Part shown: in pieces, positions 51,171 to 64,000 of the stretch
How positions within the stretch are numbered: the first letter of the stretch is position 1
How the letters are laid out: each line of letters opens with the position of its first letter
Assembly (NCBI RefSeq): GCF_000002235.5
Contig: NW_022145611.1
Span: forward strand, 16,465,633 to 16,529,632
Direction of reading: 5' to 3'
Source: Strongylocentrotus purpuratus
Taxonomy: Eukaryota > Echinodermata > Echinoidea > Camarodonta > Strongylocentrotidae
DNA: 64,000 nt
Made by a program: the position numbers and the translations under genes
The notes under the pieces: generated by a model
What the model was told of the DNA's origin: nothing
Database searches by the model: none
Seen by the model: the letters and a program-made list of their open reading frames with translations, nothing else

Positions 51171-54100
51171 TCCTTGCTTCTTCCTCCTCCTCCTCCTTTT
51201 TTCTTTTACTTCTCCTCATTAAATCCATACAAAGTAATTAATTTTGAGGATACTATTCAACATTCTGAAGGCTTAAACAAAGTATTCGTCCACAGTGTTT
51301 GGAACAAGGAAAACTAAACAGACACACGTCAGGCAAATTATTCGTTCACGATTCGAGAATTATCTCCACCAGCATGTTTACAAAATGCTATAAAAAATAA
51401 ATGATATACAATGATCGCTGATCATGAAACAATTAACTTTTATAGCAATTTAAAGTAGATCAATATTTTTCATTAAAAAAGAATTCATTGGTACCTTTAA
51501 CTCCTGAATGAGTATCATGCAAGGTGTGTATTAAACTTGACAGCCTACCAGCACATTTACGCTTCCAGCTTTCGACGTGGAAAAAGAACATACAGCTGAA
51601 ACAGAATATCCCACTAACCTAGTCCTCATTACATAGGCATATAACCATGAACCTAGACTCTTTTCTAGGTCCACAGTACTATGTTATGAACTTGTACTCC
51701 ACATGAAAAATGCAAGGTATGATAACAAGATATAGCGATGCTGCTGTTGAAGCATATTTGAATGTGTTTAAGTTGTTTTAAATCAACACCCACTAATATA
51801 GAATACACGTTTGTGCATGTTGGTCCTGTTGGTATGAAGAAGTCATGCTAGTTTTGCAAACCATCTTAATTATGCGAAGTGTTAAATGTTATCATAATAG
51901 TTTGCAGAGCATGCAACAAATATTGTCTTCTGAGAACATCTCATTTATATTTACATAAAATGTATGCCATTCTGGCTTCAAGGAGACAATATTATACAAG
52001 GAGATAAGCTAAACACTGTCAATTATGAGAAGATGCTTTTAGTATTTCCTAGAAAAGTATAATTTGATTCTTATATCCTGCAGGACGATAGCCTACATCC
52101 TTGCCCTTAAAGTTTGCTTTGGCCAAGCGCAAAGAAAAAAAAAAACTTCCACGACTCGACAAAGCGTCCTTGACAAGCGAGAAAGGCTTGATGTCCTAAA
52201 ACCAAAGGAACTTGTTGGACAATCGTTATCCAACTCTACAAGGAATTTGAACTTGCCTGGGGATGCAAAGCCTGGGTAATTGGAAAAATCTGAAAGCGGT
52301 CGGGACCTCGCAGGAAACAATATCTCAGACTTTGAATAGCGGGGATAAAATTAAGCGTAAATATGTGCTTTGAATATTTATGACAAAATCAAATTTCAAG
52401 GTGTTATTTAACATTGGGAGCTATACTGACATCATTTAATGATTAGTGATTATGCAGAATGTATAGAATTTCTTTTTTATGTATCCTTTCTTTCAGTGCA
52501 TGCCATTCAAGTCACAAGGCACACAGACGCTTTGTATTTCTCGTTAAAAATATCAGATGTCTAAAATAATACACAAGCAAAATTGCACAATTTCGAAACC
52601 TTCTTTTGTTATCACATCAGAAAATCTTAATAATCAGATGATCAGAGAATATATGAACGCTTTTGACAAAACTTCAGATTTTTATATTGTATACTTGATG
52701 GGGGAGGATCCGTTATTTTATTTTTTTCAATTTTTGTTGTTTACCTACTATGGACCAAGGGGTGTGAGAAATGAAGTATGAGACTGAAACACAGAAAAAC
52801 ACATTAAAAAAATATAATGCGCTGAGATTTGATGAGTTAAACAGACTTTTAAAAAATACCCTGAGGTTACCGCAGATATTTGATCCCAAACAAAATCAGA
52901 GGGGGGTGCCGTGATTCATTTCCCATTGCTCTCTTCGAAGTTAATGATAAATACAGATGATCTTAGCATTGACGTACATCTGTATATGCAATATACCAAA
53001 AAAAGGTCATAAACATTTTACCGAAAACTCCTATTCTAGAGCAAATTTCAGTACCCTTCCTTGTATTACCAAATAGAAATAATAATTGAATAACTTAGAG
53101 GCACTTTTGTAAAACAATAAGCTATTGTGATGAGAAATTATTAAACAAATTGTTGATGGTTGTTTTTGTGGCAATATAAAAACCTTAACGAAATACCAAA
53201 AATCTGGGTTATTCACTTTTTTCACAACATGAAACTTTTGCAAATCTTAATTATTTATTGAATTTGCACCATTTTATCATTCATATTATTTGACATTACA
53301 ATACAGGATGTATAACTATGTCAATTTTCTTACACATTCCCATATATGAGAGAGTATGCTTCTGCAATTATGTTTTTAGACAATGCTCTGTGCAAAAGAA
53401 GCATTTTTGTGAAAATGAAAAGAAAATTATTTAATGCTTTACGAAAGGTGGCCAAGCTTCATTTATTTACTTTGGTATTGTTTGGTAATGTATGAAATAC
53501 AGTTGCTTCTAATAATAAAATGAAATTATGAAACATGGAATCTTTGTGTTTTAGATTAAGTTTCATTGAAGGGTAAGGTTGCTCCCGTCTCTAATCTTCT
53601 AGTGAAATGAGACGTGCAATTGATCTGCTGAGCTTACCTACCAGCAAATTTTAACTCTAAAGGCTCATATACATGTAGTTTGCATTTGTATATAACGACT
53701 GGAATACACGTTTGACACGTATCCATCATGTGAACACTGATAGTACACCATTTTATGATGTCAGTGACAACAAATTTGCACAGTATACAAAGAAATGTAC
53801 TTCAAACACAATACTGCATCTGTCTATATTGTGGAAGGGAACCTGTATAAATACAACTTAATAGTTTTATTTGTGGTATGCCAATTTGATATCTACCGAA
53901 ATAAAATGGATAATTTGTTGGTCAATGCAGTCAAAGATGTGTATTTTATTTATGCATAAAATTAACGAGTCATATGCCTAAATGTAGTATCTAAGAAAAG
54001 TTGAATATTTGGTGCAAAATCATACAGAAATGTCATGAGTCATGAAGTATCTGAAAAATATTGGAGTTCCATGATTCAACTATAGATTTGAAACTGGATC

Positions 54101-55140
54101 CTAACGATATTTGACCATCTGTCATAAACTAAATAATAAGTAACTAAAAATATTGGTAAACCCAAAAGAGTTAATATTTTCCCTGTCAAACAAGCTTGAT
54201 CAATATATTGTACACATTACAGATAATGTTACATCTGTCTGAAACATTTTAACATAATTTGATGAAAATGCAGCTCTTTCCCTATCATATAAGCAATAAT
54301 TTTCAATTACATTCAAACATGGACAAAAGCTATGAATTTAAGTGATTCCCCCGTTGACAAAAGTAACATTAAGAAAATCATTTAAAGCTATACACTAGTA
54401 CATTCTATATGCGAAAGAGAATATTTAGTGTTATTAAATATGCTTACGATTTACTTCCGTTTATGTTAGCAATCGTATAGCTTGTTTTGTTATTTTTGGA
54501 GAGCTCTAAGAAAAGAATCGGCAATATGTACATGTCGCATACACTATCATTAAATGCACTTAACGTATAAAATTCATGTAAAAAATATGTACCCGGAATG
54601 CAAAAGTTCACTCTTCGGTCTTGTGGTATGGCAAAATATGTATGACGCATAATGTTGGTGATATAGTAACTGGTCTGCCATATCATACTGGCCTGGAATA
54701 AAAACACTCCGTCTCAAAACAGCAATTAATGTATGCAAATACATTACCCCACATTTTACAATACCATCCTATGTCAACAGAGAACAAAACGATCAGTTTG
54801 TCCGTTGAGAGCCAGAAGGCTCTTACCTCTGGTTAAGGTATATGAGTTAATGCCCTTATGGCTCATGACAATTTCTATTTTTTTGCCCGTTACGTCAAGT
54901 TGATATTGGGGGTGGGGGGCAAGTCAATTAGCTACAGCCCTCGCCTAGCCTGCGAGAATTACCGGGTGCTGTACATACAGATGAGCATGGAACGCATGTT
55001 TACATAGACATGTATTGATGTACCGTTGTGTACACGATGCAGGAGATTTTCCATTTACAGGTCATGTAGTGTGCATACACTGAGCCTGGTGTATAGTGAG
55101 GAGGGGCAGAGTGGATCGGTAAGAAGAACACTCTGAAGGG
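51171..55140. other. Upstream region
   Basis: Mostly AT-rich. A less AT-rich block at about 52080-52330 is open on both strands but matches nothing I know. Hairpin copy 11 at 54800. Confidence 0.5.
54800..54870. repeat. Hairpin repeat copy 11
   Basis: GAGAGCCAGAAGGCTCTTAC, then GAGTTAATGCCCTTATGGCT. Confidence 0.7.
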
Positions 55141-55144
55141 TGAC

Positions 55145-55178
55145 GGGAGAACATGAAAGAGAGAGAAAGAGACAAAAC

Positions 55179-55214
<36 letters not shown>

Positions 55215-55483
55215 GGAAGGAAGAGAGAGGGAAGAAAGAGAGAGAAACAGAAAGAGTGCGATATAGGAAAGAGAGACAGATAGATGGAACTAAAAGAGAG
55301 AACGAAAAGGGGACGAAAAAACAGTAAGACAACAAAAGTGAAAAATGAAAGACAAAATAAAGAATGGTAGAAAGAGCAGGACAGGGACAACTGAATGAGA
55401 GAATAAGCAAGAAATGATGGATAGATGTAAATTCGAGAGATAGAGAGTTTTAAAGGGAACAAAGGAGGGAGAGAAAGAAAGAG

Positions 55484-55521
<38 letters not shown>

Positions 55522-55690
55522 AAAAAAAAGTAGGAGTGAGAAAGGGACAAAATTATTGAGACCATTGGTACTTTTTGTTTTTGACTCCCCTAAATATCCA
55601 ATACTGTTATGCCCATGTTAAGAGATAAAGAAAAGGGGAGAAGAGAGAGAGATAGAGAGAGAGAGGGATAAAAGGGGATAAGCAAGAGAG
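55145..55690. repeat. GA-rich region with (TA)n
   Basis: Purine-rich sequence with a (TA)n run at 55182-55210 and a (GA)n core at 55487-55519. Confidence 0.85.
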
Positions 55691-55719
55691 AGCACAATTT
55701 TCTGTAACACTCAAAGCTC

Positions 55720-55880
55720 CATTTTACTCCGCGGCTGTACTATACTGTGGGAGGGAACAGCATAACATTCACCTCATTACTTATACATATGCGCTCCATT
55801 GCGTCCATTAGCATGCAATATTAGCACACTACTCAATTAATCGTACAATCAAGATACTGGCAAGCCAGTAAATAAATGAT
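55720..55880. promoter_or_regulatory. Candidate cis-regulatory island
   Basis: Slightly GC-richer, with ttagcatgcaatattagc (POU/octamer-like) and caattaatcgtacaatc. Weak evidence only. Confidence 0.2.
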
Positions 55881-58495
55881 CATCAAGGCTAGAAGGCAAT
55901 AAAAAGCAAGAATTCATCCTTGAGAAATGTGATAAAATACACTGAAGGCCCATTTACACAGCTCAAACACCATTTTGAAAGAAATCATTGATTTTGGGGG
56001 ACTGACATTTACACTAATGGAAAAACCCATAAGAAACCATTGGTGTTTGCTCATTCCCATTTTTGGGGGTGATTTTCACTGCTTTTCATGCGATTGCACA
56101 GAAGCGAGGAGAATCATGTGACCCCCCCCCCCTCCCCCCCCAAAAAAAACAAAAACAAAAACAAAAACAAAAACAAAAAAACAGAATCATTCACAAATGT
56201 TTCTAGAGCAGGCAATTACACTGCAAAAATGATCATTGAAAATTCTGCCAACGTTTAAAAAAACTACTCTAGAGGTGGATCTTACGATTTCGGTTTTTCG
56301 TCGGATTTCGTGTTAGTTGCTTACTAACCATCGACAAAACACTGGAACGTGAGAAAAAATAATTTTTACTTACAATGTAAATGGGGCTTATCAAGCTAAA
56401 TTGTGCATTCCTAATCCCTCCTTCAACATCTACTATAGATGGTCGACCTTGCCAGCAAAATGAATATACTTCATCAAAACCATATTGAATTTCTTGCTCA
56501 GATATCAATTTACTGCAGTAAACGTAGATTAAGGTGAAGCAACCTTTTTAGCTTGTAGGTGCAATTTTGCAATAGAAATTAAGGTGAAGGCTTTGAACTC
56601 TTAATCTGAACAAGACTGAGATCAGCTCAGGCTTTGTAAAAGGTTACAAAATCGGTGTAGTTTTCATCTAGGTAAATAGTTTTTTTCTTCAACATGCTGG
56701 TATGGGTTTATATTCCTCAATATTCAATATTTAGAAATACAGCAACATTACATTTTTGGTTTAATTGTTTTCTCATATTTTGGTATAACATTTTTCATAT
56801 GTTTTGATGTTTATCATGTTCATTTACCTAAGAAACAGACACCACGGTAGGCATTTTTAGATGTCAAATTTGCCTTTTAATAATCTTTGGTTGTGAAAGG
56901 CTGAAAGTCAAAATCACAAAAAAGGATCCATTAAATCAATTTTGCCTTCGGGATAACTGGTATTACTATAACAGCTGTACTGACCCATTAACTGACCTTT
57001 CACCATTTTTTGTCAGGAAGTGAAATTAGTGTACATGAGAATCATATCAGTATTACCTAGATGTGTTTGTGAAATCAAACAAAATCGAAGTCCAAATAGA
57101 AAAAAATATTAGCAGTATTTTGTGGACCGTTTAATTTATACTGCTAGTTATATTATACAACCTCGGTTGAAGAGATCCTTGATGAATTAACAAATCATCT
57201 TTTTTTTTTTTAGCCAGAAGGGCATGTATATATAAAAAATAAACATAGAGCTAATACACTTCTGGCTCTCTGCACAGAAAAAAAAGATAATTTGTCTATT
57301 CGAGTGAGGCTGTAGTATAAATATCACAAAATAATTGGTTCATCCCATTTCCTAAAAACCAATTATAATCACAAATATCAATTTTGTGCATCAGTGGTTT
57401 ATTATGTCACCATCCATAGAGCTTATGTAATTTTGCCCATATCAATTTGAACTGACACATAAAACCAGATTTCCCGTTCAAAAAGAGGCCCTTTCATTGG
57501 AAGGATATCAGTAGTAAGAAAGTAACCATCATTTTTATGTGAAATAAATTTCATATCAAGCATTACACAGTAATAATTGAAATGCACTTGAATTTATTGT
57601 TGCCGATAACAATGTGAGCATATAGACTATACAAAATACAGCTAAAGCTGAACAAAAGGGTCAGATACAATTGTTAGAAGACTAGCAACACACCATTGTT
57701 CTACAATTGATCACTTTGGCAACTTATTCAAATTTTGTATCTTATCATCTCCCTCACAAAGCAGGAAAAATCATAAAAGCAAACAAAAATCTAAATGCGT
57801 TATCAAAAATCTATTATCGTTTTGTGACATCTATACTATCATTATTCGACCTCTACTCTGCTATTGTAGTATCATTTTGCAATTGCTCTCTCATGCAGAT
57901 AATTGCTTCAAAACCATATTAATGATATAAGTCAAATCTACTAAATACTTCCTTTATATCACTAACAGTTTTTCAAATGAGAAAATTTGTTTAATAATTG
58001 TCAGAGTGATTAGACTTATTGGAAAAGCTTAATAATTAACATTTTAGTTGGCTTATAATAATCAATGAAAACATACCACCCTTGTTACGCGTAACATGTC
58101 ATAAATATTTGAATTATCGATCCTGTAGACTATAAGTTAAGGTCAATTTACTGTGGTTAGCTGGTTCAGGCTTAACTCAAGACACAATGCACTCTGTTCA
58201 ATTGTCAAATTAGAGCCAGTATTTGCAGACCACAATCCCCAGGCACCCCCTCTAATACTTAACACAGAAACAATTAATTCATTAGGCAGTTCGTCGAATT
58301 CAAGACAAGGAGTTGCATCTAAATTGTTGAGTTTATTGGTCTCTGACTCTCATTACTGCTCACCGCTACTACTCCATTGAAGGCTTTTTAACACAAGGCT
58401 GGTGGCTTGAAAACAATGTCACCATGACGATGATAACAAATTGATTGATTACCAGTCATAATTCGCTAATGGCTCAAAGTACTGACTGACACAGG
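55881..58495. other. Upstream region
   Basis: AT-rich with a poly-C then (CAAAAA)n run at 56121-56180 and hairpin copy 12. No gene recognised. Confidence 0.5.
57208..57275. repeat. Hairpin repeat copy 12
   Basis: AGCCAGAAGGGCATGTATAT, then GAGCTAATACACTTCTGGCT. Confidence 0.65.
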
Positions 58496-58496
58496 G

Positions 58497-58826
58497 ACAG
58501 ATCGAGAGATAGAGAGAGAGACAGAGACAGAGAGAGAGAGAGAGAGAGATAGATAAAGAGAAAGAGAGAGAGACAAAGAGAGACAAAGAGAGACAGAGAA
58601 AGAGAGAAAGAGAGAGAGAGAGAAAGAGAATAGAGAGAGTGAGAGAGAGAGAGAGAGAGAGGGAGGGGCAAGATGAAATTATGAAGTGGTAGGGTGAAGA
58701 GATGGAAGAATGGGGGAAAACAAAGAGGATGAAAAGGGTGATGAGATAAAGAGCAGGGGAGAGGAATGGGGAGACAAATTAATGAGTAGGAAGAAATATA
58801 ATGAGTTAATGGGTTAAAGGGAAGAG

Positions 58827-58880
<54 letters not shown>
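58497..58880. repeat. GA/GACA microsatellite region
   Basis: Two purine blocks (58497-58665 and 58830-58880). Confidence 0.9.
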
Positions 58881-58882
<2 letters not shown>

Positions 58883-61195
58883 AAGGGATATGTAAGAAAG
58901 AAAATCAGTCAATGACAAGGAAATGATTCAATGAATAGAAGAAGAGAGAAATGGAGAAAAATAATAAGCAGGTGAAAAGGTGTCAATGAATAAGTCTAGG
59001 TAAACATAGAGGTGTTCAATACAATAATCATCAAACAGATAGGAATTAAAAATAGCCATTCAATTGAGCCAGGCATTGCTCGGAGTTCAATTGTGTAGTT
59101 GACGGAGCGCAATTAGTCTCTCAAAAAAGGTAGGAGGAGGGGTAACTCCACATCGCAGAGACCCTACAAATACATAGGTATATGTCATCTGCTATGAGCC
59201 AGAAGGTTGTTGACTCTGTGCTAAAGTTCAAGTTAACACTGTTCTGGCTCCAAACAGACGATCTACAGAAAACCCCAATTTCAATTCTGAAGTAGGAAAA
59301 AATAGCATTTCATTCCCCCCCCCCCTTAAAAAAAAGAAAACAGATAAGAAAACTATATCTAAATAATTCTTAAAGAAGGAGGAGAGGAGGGGCTGTAAAT
59401 TATCATTGTGAACAATAGTATATAACTATACTCTGTAAATTCAAGGCAAAATAAATCATAGCAACTATTTCAAATAGATAGAAAATGAGAAAACTTGCAG
59501 CAGCAAAAAGTATGTGCTTGCATTCTTTGTGTGAAAGGTACACCAAGAGATACAACGTTGGGTTAATGGTCTCTCTTTCTGCATGATTCCTATGTAAATC
59601 GTATGCATTGGGGATTATCATGAAAATAATATTGTCATGAAAAAGAAAAAAAAGCACGCATTAATGCATGAGTTGTATTATCGCCCTAAGCTTCCATGAC
59701 CCCATAGAGACCTTTGCAGACATTGCAATGAACTACAGCATGTAGGATCAACAATCAATACACTGTATATTAAAATAATCTCATTAATGTAGTGGAGGAT
59801 CTTAAATGATCCCACAAAATCCTATATATAAATGGATATCATATGTATAGCTGGTATGATTAACATTCAATAAAAAATTATGTATTTTTTAATTGTTTTT
59901 GCTAAACAATCAAATATCACATGGATATACGGTATATGATCCACATTAAAATAATGGAGATAGTACCACAACATCTGTAAGGTATAGCATGTTTGATTGA
60001 CAATAAATACATACAGGTAATGCAAAAAAAAAAAAAATTAAATCACTAACTTATCAGATATCAACAACAAAATGCATGTAGATGGATATATGTGGGCAGT
60101 GTTATTTTCAGTGCTTAGATGCTTAATGACTTTATGCAAAATTGAGCTCAATAAATCCATAGAAATCAGCTGCAAATGAAATAAAAATTTCATAGTATTA
60201 GCAATTTTCAAAAAAAGAACAAGCAAAACATTTTTTTTTTAGACACTCATCTTTCTGAAGGCTTGATGAAGATTTGAAAAGATCAAGTTTTTCTCCCACA
60301 ACTCTCAATCATGCTGTCATTCTATGTGCATGAGAAGAATCATCATAACATGATACTGAATCAAGGATTTTTCAAACTATTATAGTATCACAGAATTACA
60401 ACCTTTCATCTACTAATTTTAAAATAGAATTTCTAATTAATCATAGCTATTATAGATGGAGAAGTAACAAAATTGAGGGGGAGTTGAAGATGACATTTTG
60501 GGCCTTCATGGTCAGGATAATGATTAAAAAAAATGATTAAGCTATTTTAAAGTACTTTTTTTTAATAATAATTTGACCTGGAATGTAAGAAAAAACACAT
60601 TTTATTCAGATTTATGTTTAAAGAAAATAAGAAAAAATAGTAGGGTAACAATGAACAGTCATTTCCGATAAAACTAACGAGAAGCACATCCATAATTTCA
60701 TACCACTAAAAGCATGGGCCTACTATGCTACAAGCAACCCTAACATCATAAATATCATCACAAATATAGGAGTAATTATCAAGGTTCTTAATCTTACTTC
60801 CCAATACTATTAACACTGATTTTCCCAATGTTTCTTCTTTAATTTACATAGTACCTTTCACGTAACCCTACATTTTCTTCAAATTCTGTTAACTGAAAAA
60901 AGTGCACACAGAATGATGCAAATGAGGATATCATGTAGAAAGACAAAGAGACATTAGAAGTAATGGAAAAAACGCCCCTGCCATATTCAAAGGGGGTAGG
61001 AATCATCGCATACTAGCTTATCTTGTCTGTCATGACAATGAGCAATTTACATTTTAATAAGAGGCAAGATTGGTAACGACAGAACCCAATCAACTGAGGA
61101 GGTACAATGCTCGTCAATTTGCCACTATGTCAGCTTATCTCATTTGTTATCTACATACCCATTACACGGCATCTTCCGAACGCGCTCATCCATCT
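58881..61195. other. Upstream region
   Basis: AT-rich, hairpin copy 13, otherwise nothing recognised. Confidence 0.5.
59182..59266. repeat. Hairpin repeat copy 13
   Basis: TGAGCCAGAAGGTTGTTGAC, then GTTAACACTGTTCTGGCTCC. Confidence 0.7.
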
Positions 61196-61199
61196 CCCG

Positions 61200-61440
61200 T
61201 CTATCTCTCTCTCTCTCTCTCGCTCTCTTCTCATCTATACTACTGTAACTTTCTTTTCTTGTTTATTTTCTTTCACTTAATCTTCTCTCTCTCTCTCTCT
61301 CTCTCTCTTCTCCCTCTCTCTTGCCTATATCAATGTCTACTCTCTTGGAATCACTTTTTTTCTGCAAGTGTATTTTTACAGCTACCAACAGTCTTTCTCT
61401 CTCTCTCTCTCATTCTCTCATTCTCTCACTCACGTACCTC
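61200..61440. repeat. CT-rich microsatellite region
   Basis: Several (CT)n runs separated by ordinary sequence. Confidence 0.85.
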
Positions 61441-63490
61441 ATCTAGTAACCATCTTTGATCAACCCTTCCCACCCAGCAACCCACCCACCCTGGGGCAGA
61501 GCTCAGCTTCGCTCTCTCAACTTGATCTGGCCACCCTCTCCCTGATTAATCTTGATTACTCCCAGTTATTTAACAAGGGATTTCAAGTGCTAGCACCCTC
61601 CCTCCCTCGCTTGCTCATCGTCGGCCAAGCAATTAGGCCTTCGTTCTATTTACAATATTACTGAATAATATCAATGGGCAATTCCATGCACACAGTCAAA
61701 AGGTTAGTCCAGGGCTGGGTAATTTGCCCCCTTAGGGCCCTTCAGGCCTGAAATTTTAAAAAGGGTCACCATAAACGAGGGGGAAAATGGATATTAAATA
61801 AAGTTTATGTCAATTGGTATGGTGCATAAACTCTCTGAACAAAGCACTCATCTTCCATGTAGTTGTAGTCATTGCAAATGAAATTTGAATAATATGGTTT
61901 CATCATCTTATCATTGCATTATGAAAATGCGAGCATTCACAATTTGATATAACAAAAACTGTGATTCTCTCATAATAATGCGTAGTGCAGTGTACTTAAT
62001 TGGGTATTGTAATCAATATTACAGATCAAAGCACCTAAATACAAATAGTAATGGTATTAGGGTAAGCTCCATTTTTATAAATTTTTCAAATTTTAAAATC
62101 TTAATTCATGAGCTAGATAATTGCAAGTATTATTTGAAACAAAAGTTATGCACGAAAGAGTTTCCTATTTCAGCTGGTAATGTATGAAACATAGTATGAA
62201 ACATAATATTATTTCTGAATTTACAAGTCTACCACCTAGAAAAGGCAGCTGTACTGGGCACAACGAGACTCATTCAGAAAACATTTGGACAGTAGAACAA
62301 TAGAGTATAATATTAAGTTGCACTTGATAAAACTTAGTTGTTTTATGTTACAGAAAAGTCTTCCAAGAATAGATTAGGGACTTGATCCTGTTTGGCGGAA
62401 TAATGATAATATTATTATTATTATTATCATATAATGATATAATATATAATTAATATATAATGCGAACATTATTATTATAATTTTGGGCTTATATAGTGCA
62501 TAATACATCAACGATACCTCTAGGCGGTTTACATATTGATTGAAATAGACTGCAAGCACCATTACATCTATGTCCATTGCTGTATAAAATCCAATGCTCC
62601 TATTGGTATGCTTACACCTTTAGCCCTGCTTTGAAAATAAACAATCTCCATTTGGCTTAGATAACACACTTCCTTCGTAATATTTGTCTTTGAGTTCATC
62701 AGAGTGCATATCTATGCAATGGTATTACATCAGTGTATAACTAATACCTCTGCAAATCCCATCAAACAGCACTTCTTTACGAGGTACCAGGGTAAGTAAA
62801 ATAATGCACTTCCTTGAAGTTGCTTCGTAATATTTGTTTTTCAAGTTTATAAAAGTGCAATCATGAACGATGGTATTTAGCAGGCAAGGTAAACATAACA
62901 ACTTCTGCAATTCCCACCAAACAGCACATTAAAAGTTACTGGGGTGACATTAATAGGCAAGTAAGATCTTCAATCCCCATCCTCGTAATTCCCAAGAAGC
63001 ACTTTGGGAGATAATGGGTCAAAAATTCAAAATCAGTTTGCATATCTGTACAATGATAATATCAGCACATAACTTACACAATAATACCTCTAGTTTAAAC
63101 ATATTTATTAAAAAAAAATAATACCTCTGTAATTAGCTGCAGGTGCAGTAACACTTTAAACATAACGTATCACATTTAAACTTTAGCAGTTAATGTGGTT
63201 ACATATACATCAACATATCTCAAACTGCTTAAAATATGATAATTGAAGATAATTGATCATTTTCAAGCAAAAACTTACGGTAGAACAGGAGAGTGACATA
63301 AATCAGATGATTCACGTCATGTACTTTGTAAAGGCACTTGATGGTGAGAGCCAAAATTACTGAAGAAATTAATGAATATTTGTTTTATTGGTAAACTTAA
63401 TGTCCCAAGCAATTTGAATGTATATTTTGCCATAGTTCTAAAATGTGAAAAATCATTTTGAGAGGGCACAGTCATTTTTCTTCATTTAAT
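61441..63490. other. Upstream region
   Basis: AT-rich with the SINE-like fragment at 62391. A phrase like 'cttccttg/cgtaatatttg ... accaaacagcac' recurs near 62670-62930, suggesting an old duplication. Confidence 0.5.
62391..62540. repeat. SINE-like fragment with AT/ATT-rich lead
   Basis: A run of att/ata repeats is followed by gggcttatatagtgcataat and cctctaggcggtttaca, the same type as the fragment near 16650. Confidence 0.5.
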
Positions 63491-63499
63491 CTCCTTTAA

Positions 63500-64000
63500 C
63501 ACATCACATGTTCATTGACAGCCTAATATCAGTTCAATTAACTTTGATAATATATGATTAATACTTATATACAGCAATTATGTGTCATAAAATTGACAGT
63601 ATTAATGATGCATTTAAAACTAAAACATCACATGTTAATTGACAGTCTAATAGCAAAACATTTAACTTTCCATACTTGATAATATATGGTCAATACTAAA
63701 CAGCAATTTTTTTGTCATAAAAATGACAGTATTAATGATGTATTCAAGATTAAAACATCACATGTTAATTGACAGTTTAATACCATATCATTTAACTCTC
63801 CATACTTGATAATATATGGTTAATACTATACAGCAATTTGTTGTCATAAAATTGACAGTATTAATGACATATTCAAGATTAAAACATCACATGTTAATTG
63901 CCAGTCCAGTACCATTTCATTTAACTTTCCATACTTGATAATGTATGGTGGATACTTTATGTCATAAAATTGACAGTATTAATGATGAATCGAAACTAAA
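63500..64000. repeat. Tandem repeat, about 129-bp unit, running off the window
   Basis: acatcacatgtt starts at 63501, 63625, 63755 and 63884 (spacings 124, 130, 129). Each unit also has catacttgataatatatgg and aaattgacagtattaatga. Confidence 0.9.

Noticed and set aside
50893-51317. ORFs over 90 codons on both strands
   Set aside because: (CCCT)n read as Leu-Pro-Pro-Ser or Gly-Gly-Arg-Glu.
52064-52320. Open frames on both strands in a less AT-rich block
   Set aside because: Similar openness on both strands, no homology, no splice context.
1-64000. tRNA, rRNA, CRISPR arrays, bacterial-type operons, capsid- or reverse-transcriptase-bearing elements
   Set aside because: None recognised by eye; short degenerate remnants could be missed.

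Overview
The window is animal genomic DNA, AT-rich, with long introns, many microsatellites and many small foldback elements. One gene is supported by protein evidence. It lies on the minus strand and is a RAS guanyl-releasing protein, closest to vertebrate RASGRP3. The repeats (short foldback MITEs, 'tatatagtgc'-type SINE fragments ending in AAT/ATT runs, a tgacctttgacc / gccgccgccgtc element) and the gene structure suggest a marine invertebrate deuterostome, most likely an echinoderm such as a sea urchin. That assignment is an inference.

Gene layout, 5' (high coordinates) to 3' (low): a candidate 5' exon at 48998-49166; the first certain coding exon at 46270-46428; the first half of the REM (RasGEF N) domain at 42592-42697; the second half of the REM domain at 12714-12845; the CDC25 catalytic domain at 12044-12194, 11393-11566, 10567-10683, 8774-8871 and 6195-6370; linkers at 5416-5496 and 4854-4958; two EF hands at 3201-3319 and at the start of 2190-2593; the C1 domain in 2190-2593; an acidic linker at 1362-1702; and the coiled-coil tail with the stop codon at 588-758. 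Splice phases agree at almost every junction. The product would be about 775 residues plus a short REM segment that I could not place with confidence. It would be a Ras/Rap exchange factor controlled by diacylglycerol (C1) and calcium (EF hands).

Three gene-level oddities stand out. The intron after the first REM exon opens with a perfect U12-type (minor spliceosome) AT donor. The junction between the 8774-8871 and 6195-6370 exons is two bases out of frame under GT-AG splicing, although both sides encode conserved sequence. A 5' exon about 2.6 kb upstream splices in frame onto the accepted start and would add about 60 residues.

The rest is non-coding. The 29.7 kb between 12845 and 42592, and the 14.8 kb upstream of 49166, hold GA/CT microsatellites, tandem repeats with units of 73 to 230 bp, foldback elements and several GC/CpG-richer islands that could be cis-regulatory. 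The most striking repeat is a family of palindromic hairpins of about 70 bp (arm core CCAGAAGGG...TTAACTC), with about a dozen clear copies spread over the whole window. No rRNA or tRNA gene, CRISPR array or long transposon coding region was seen.
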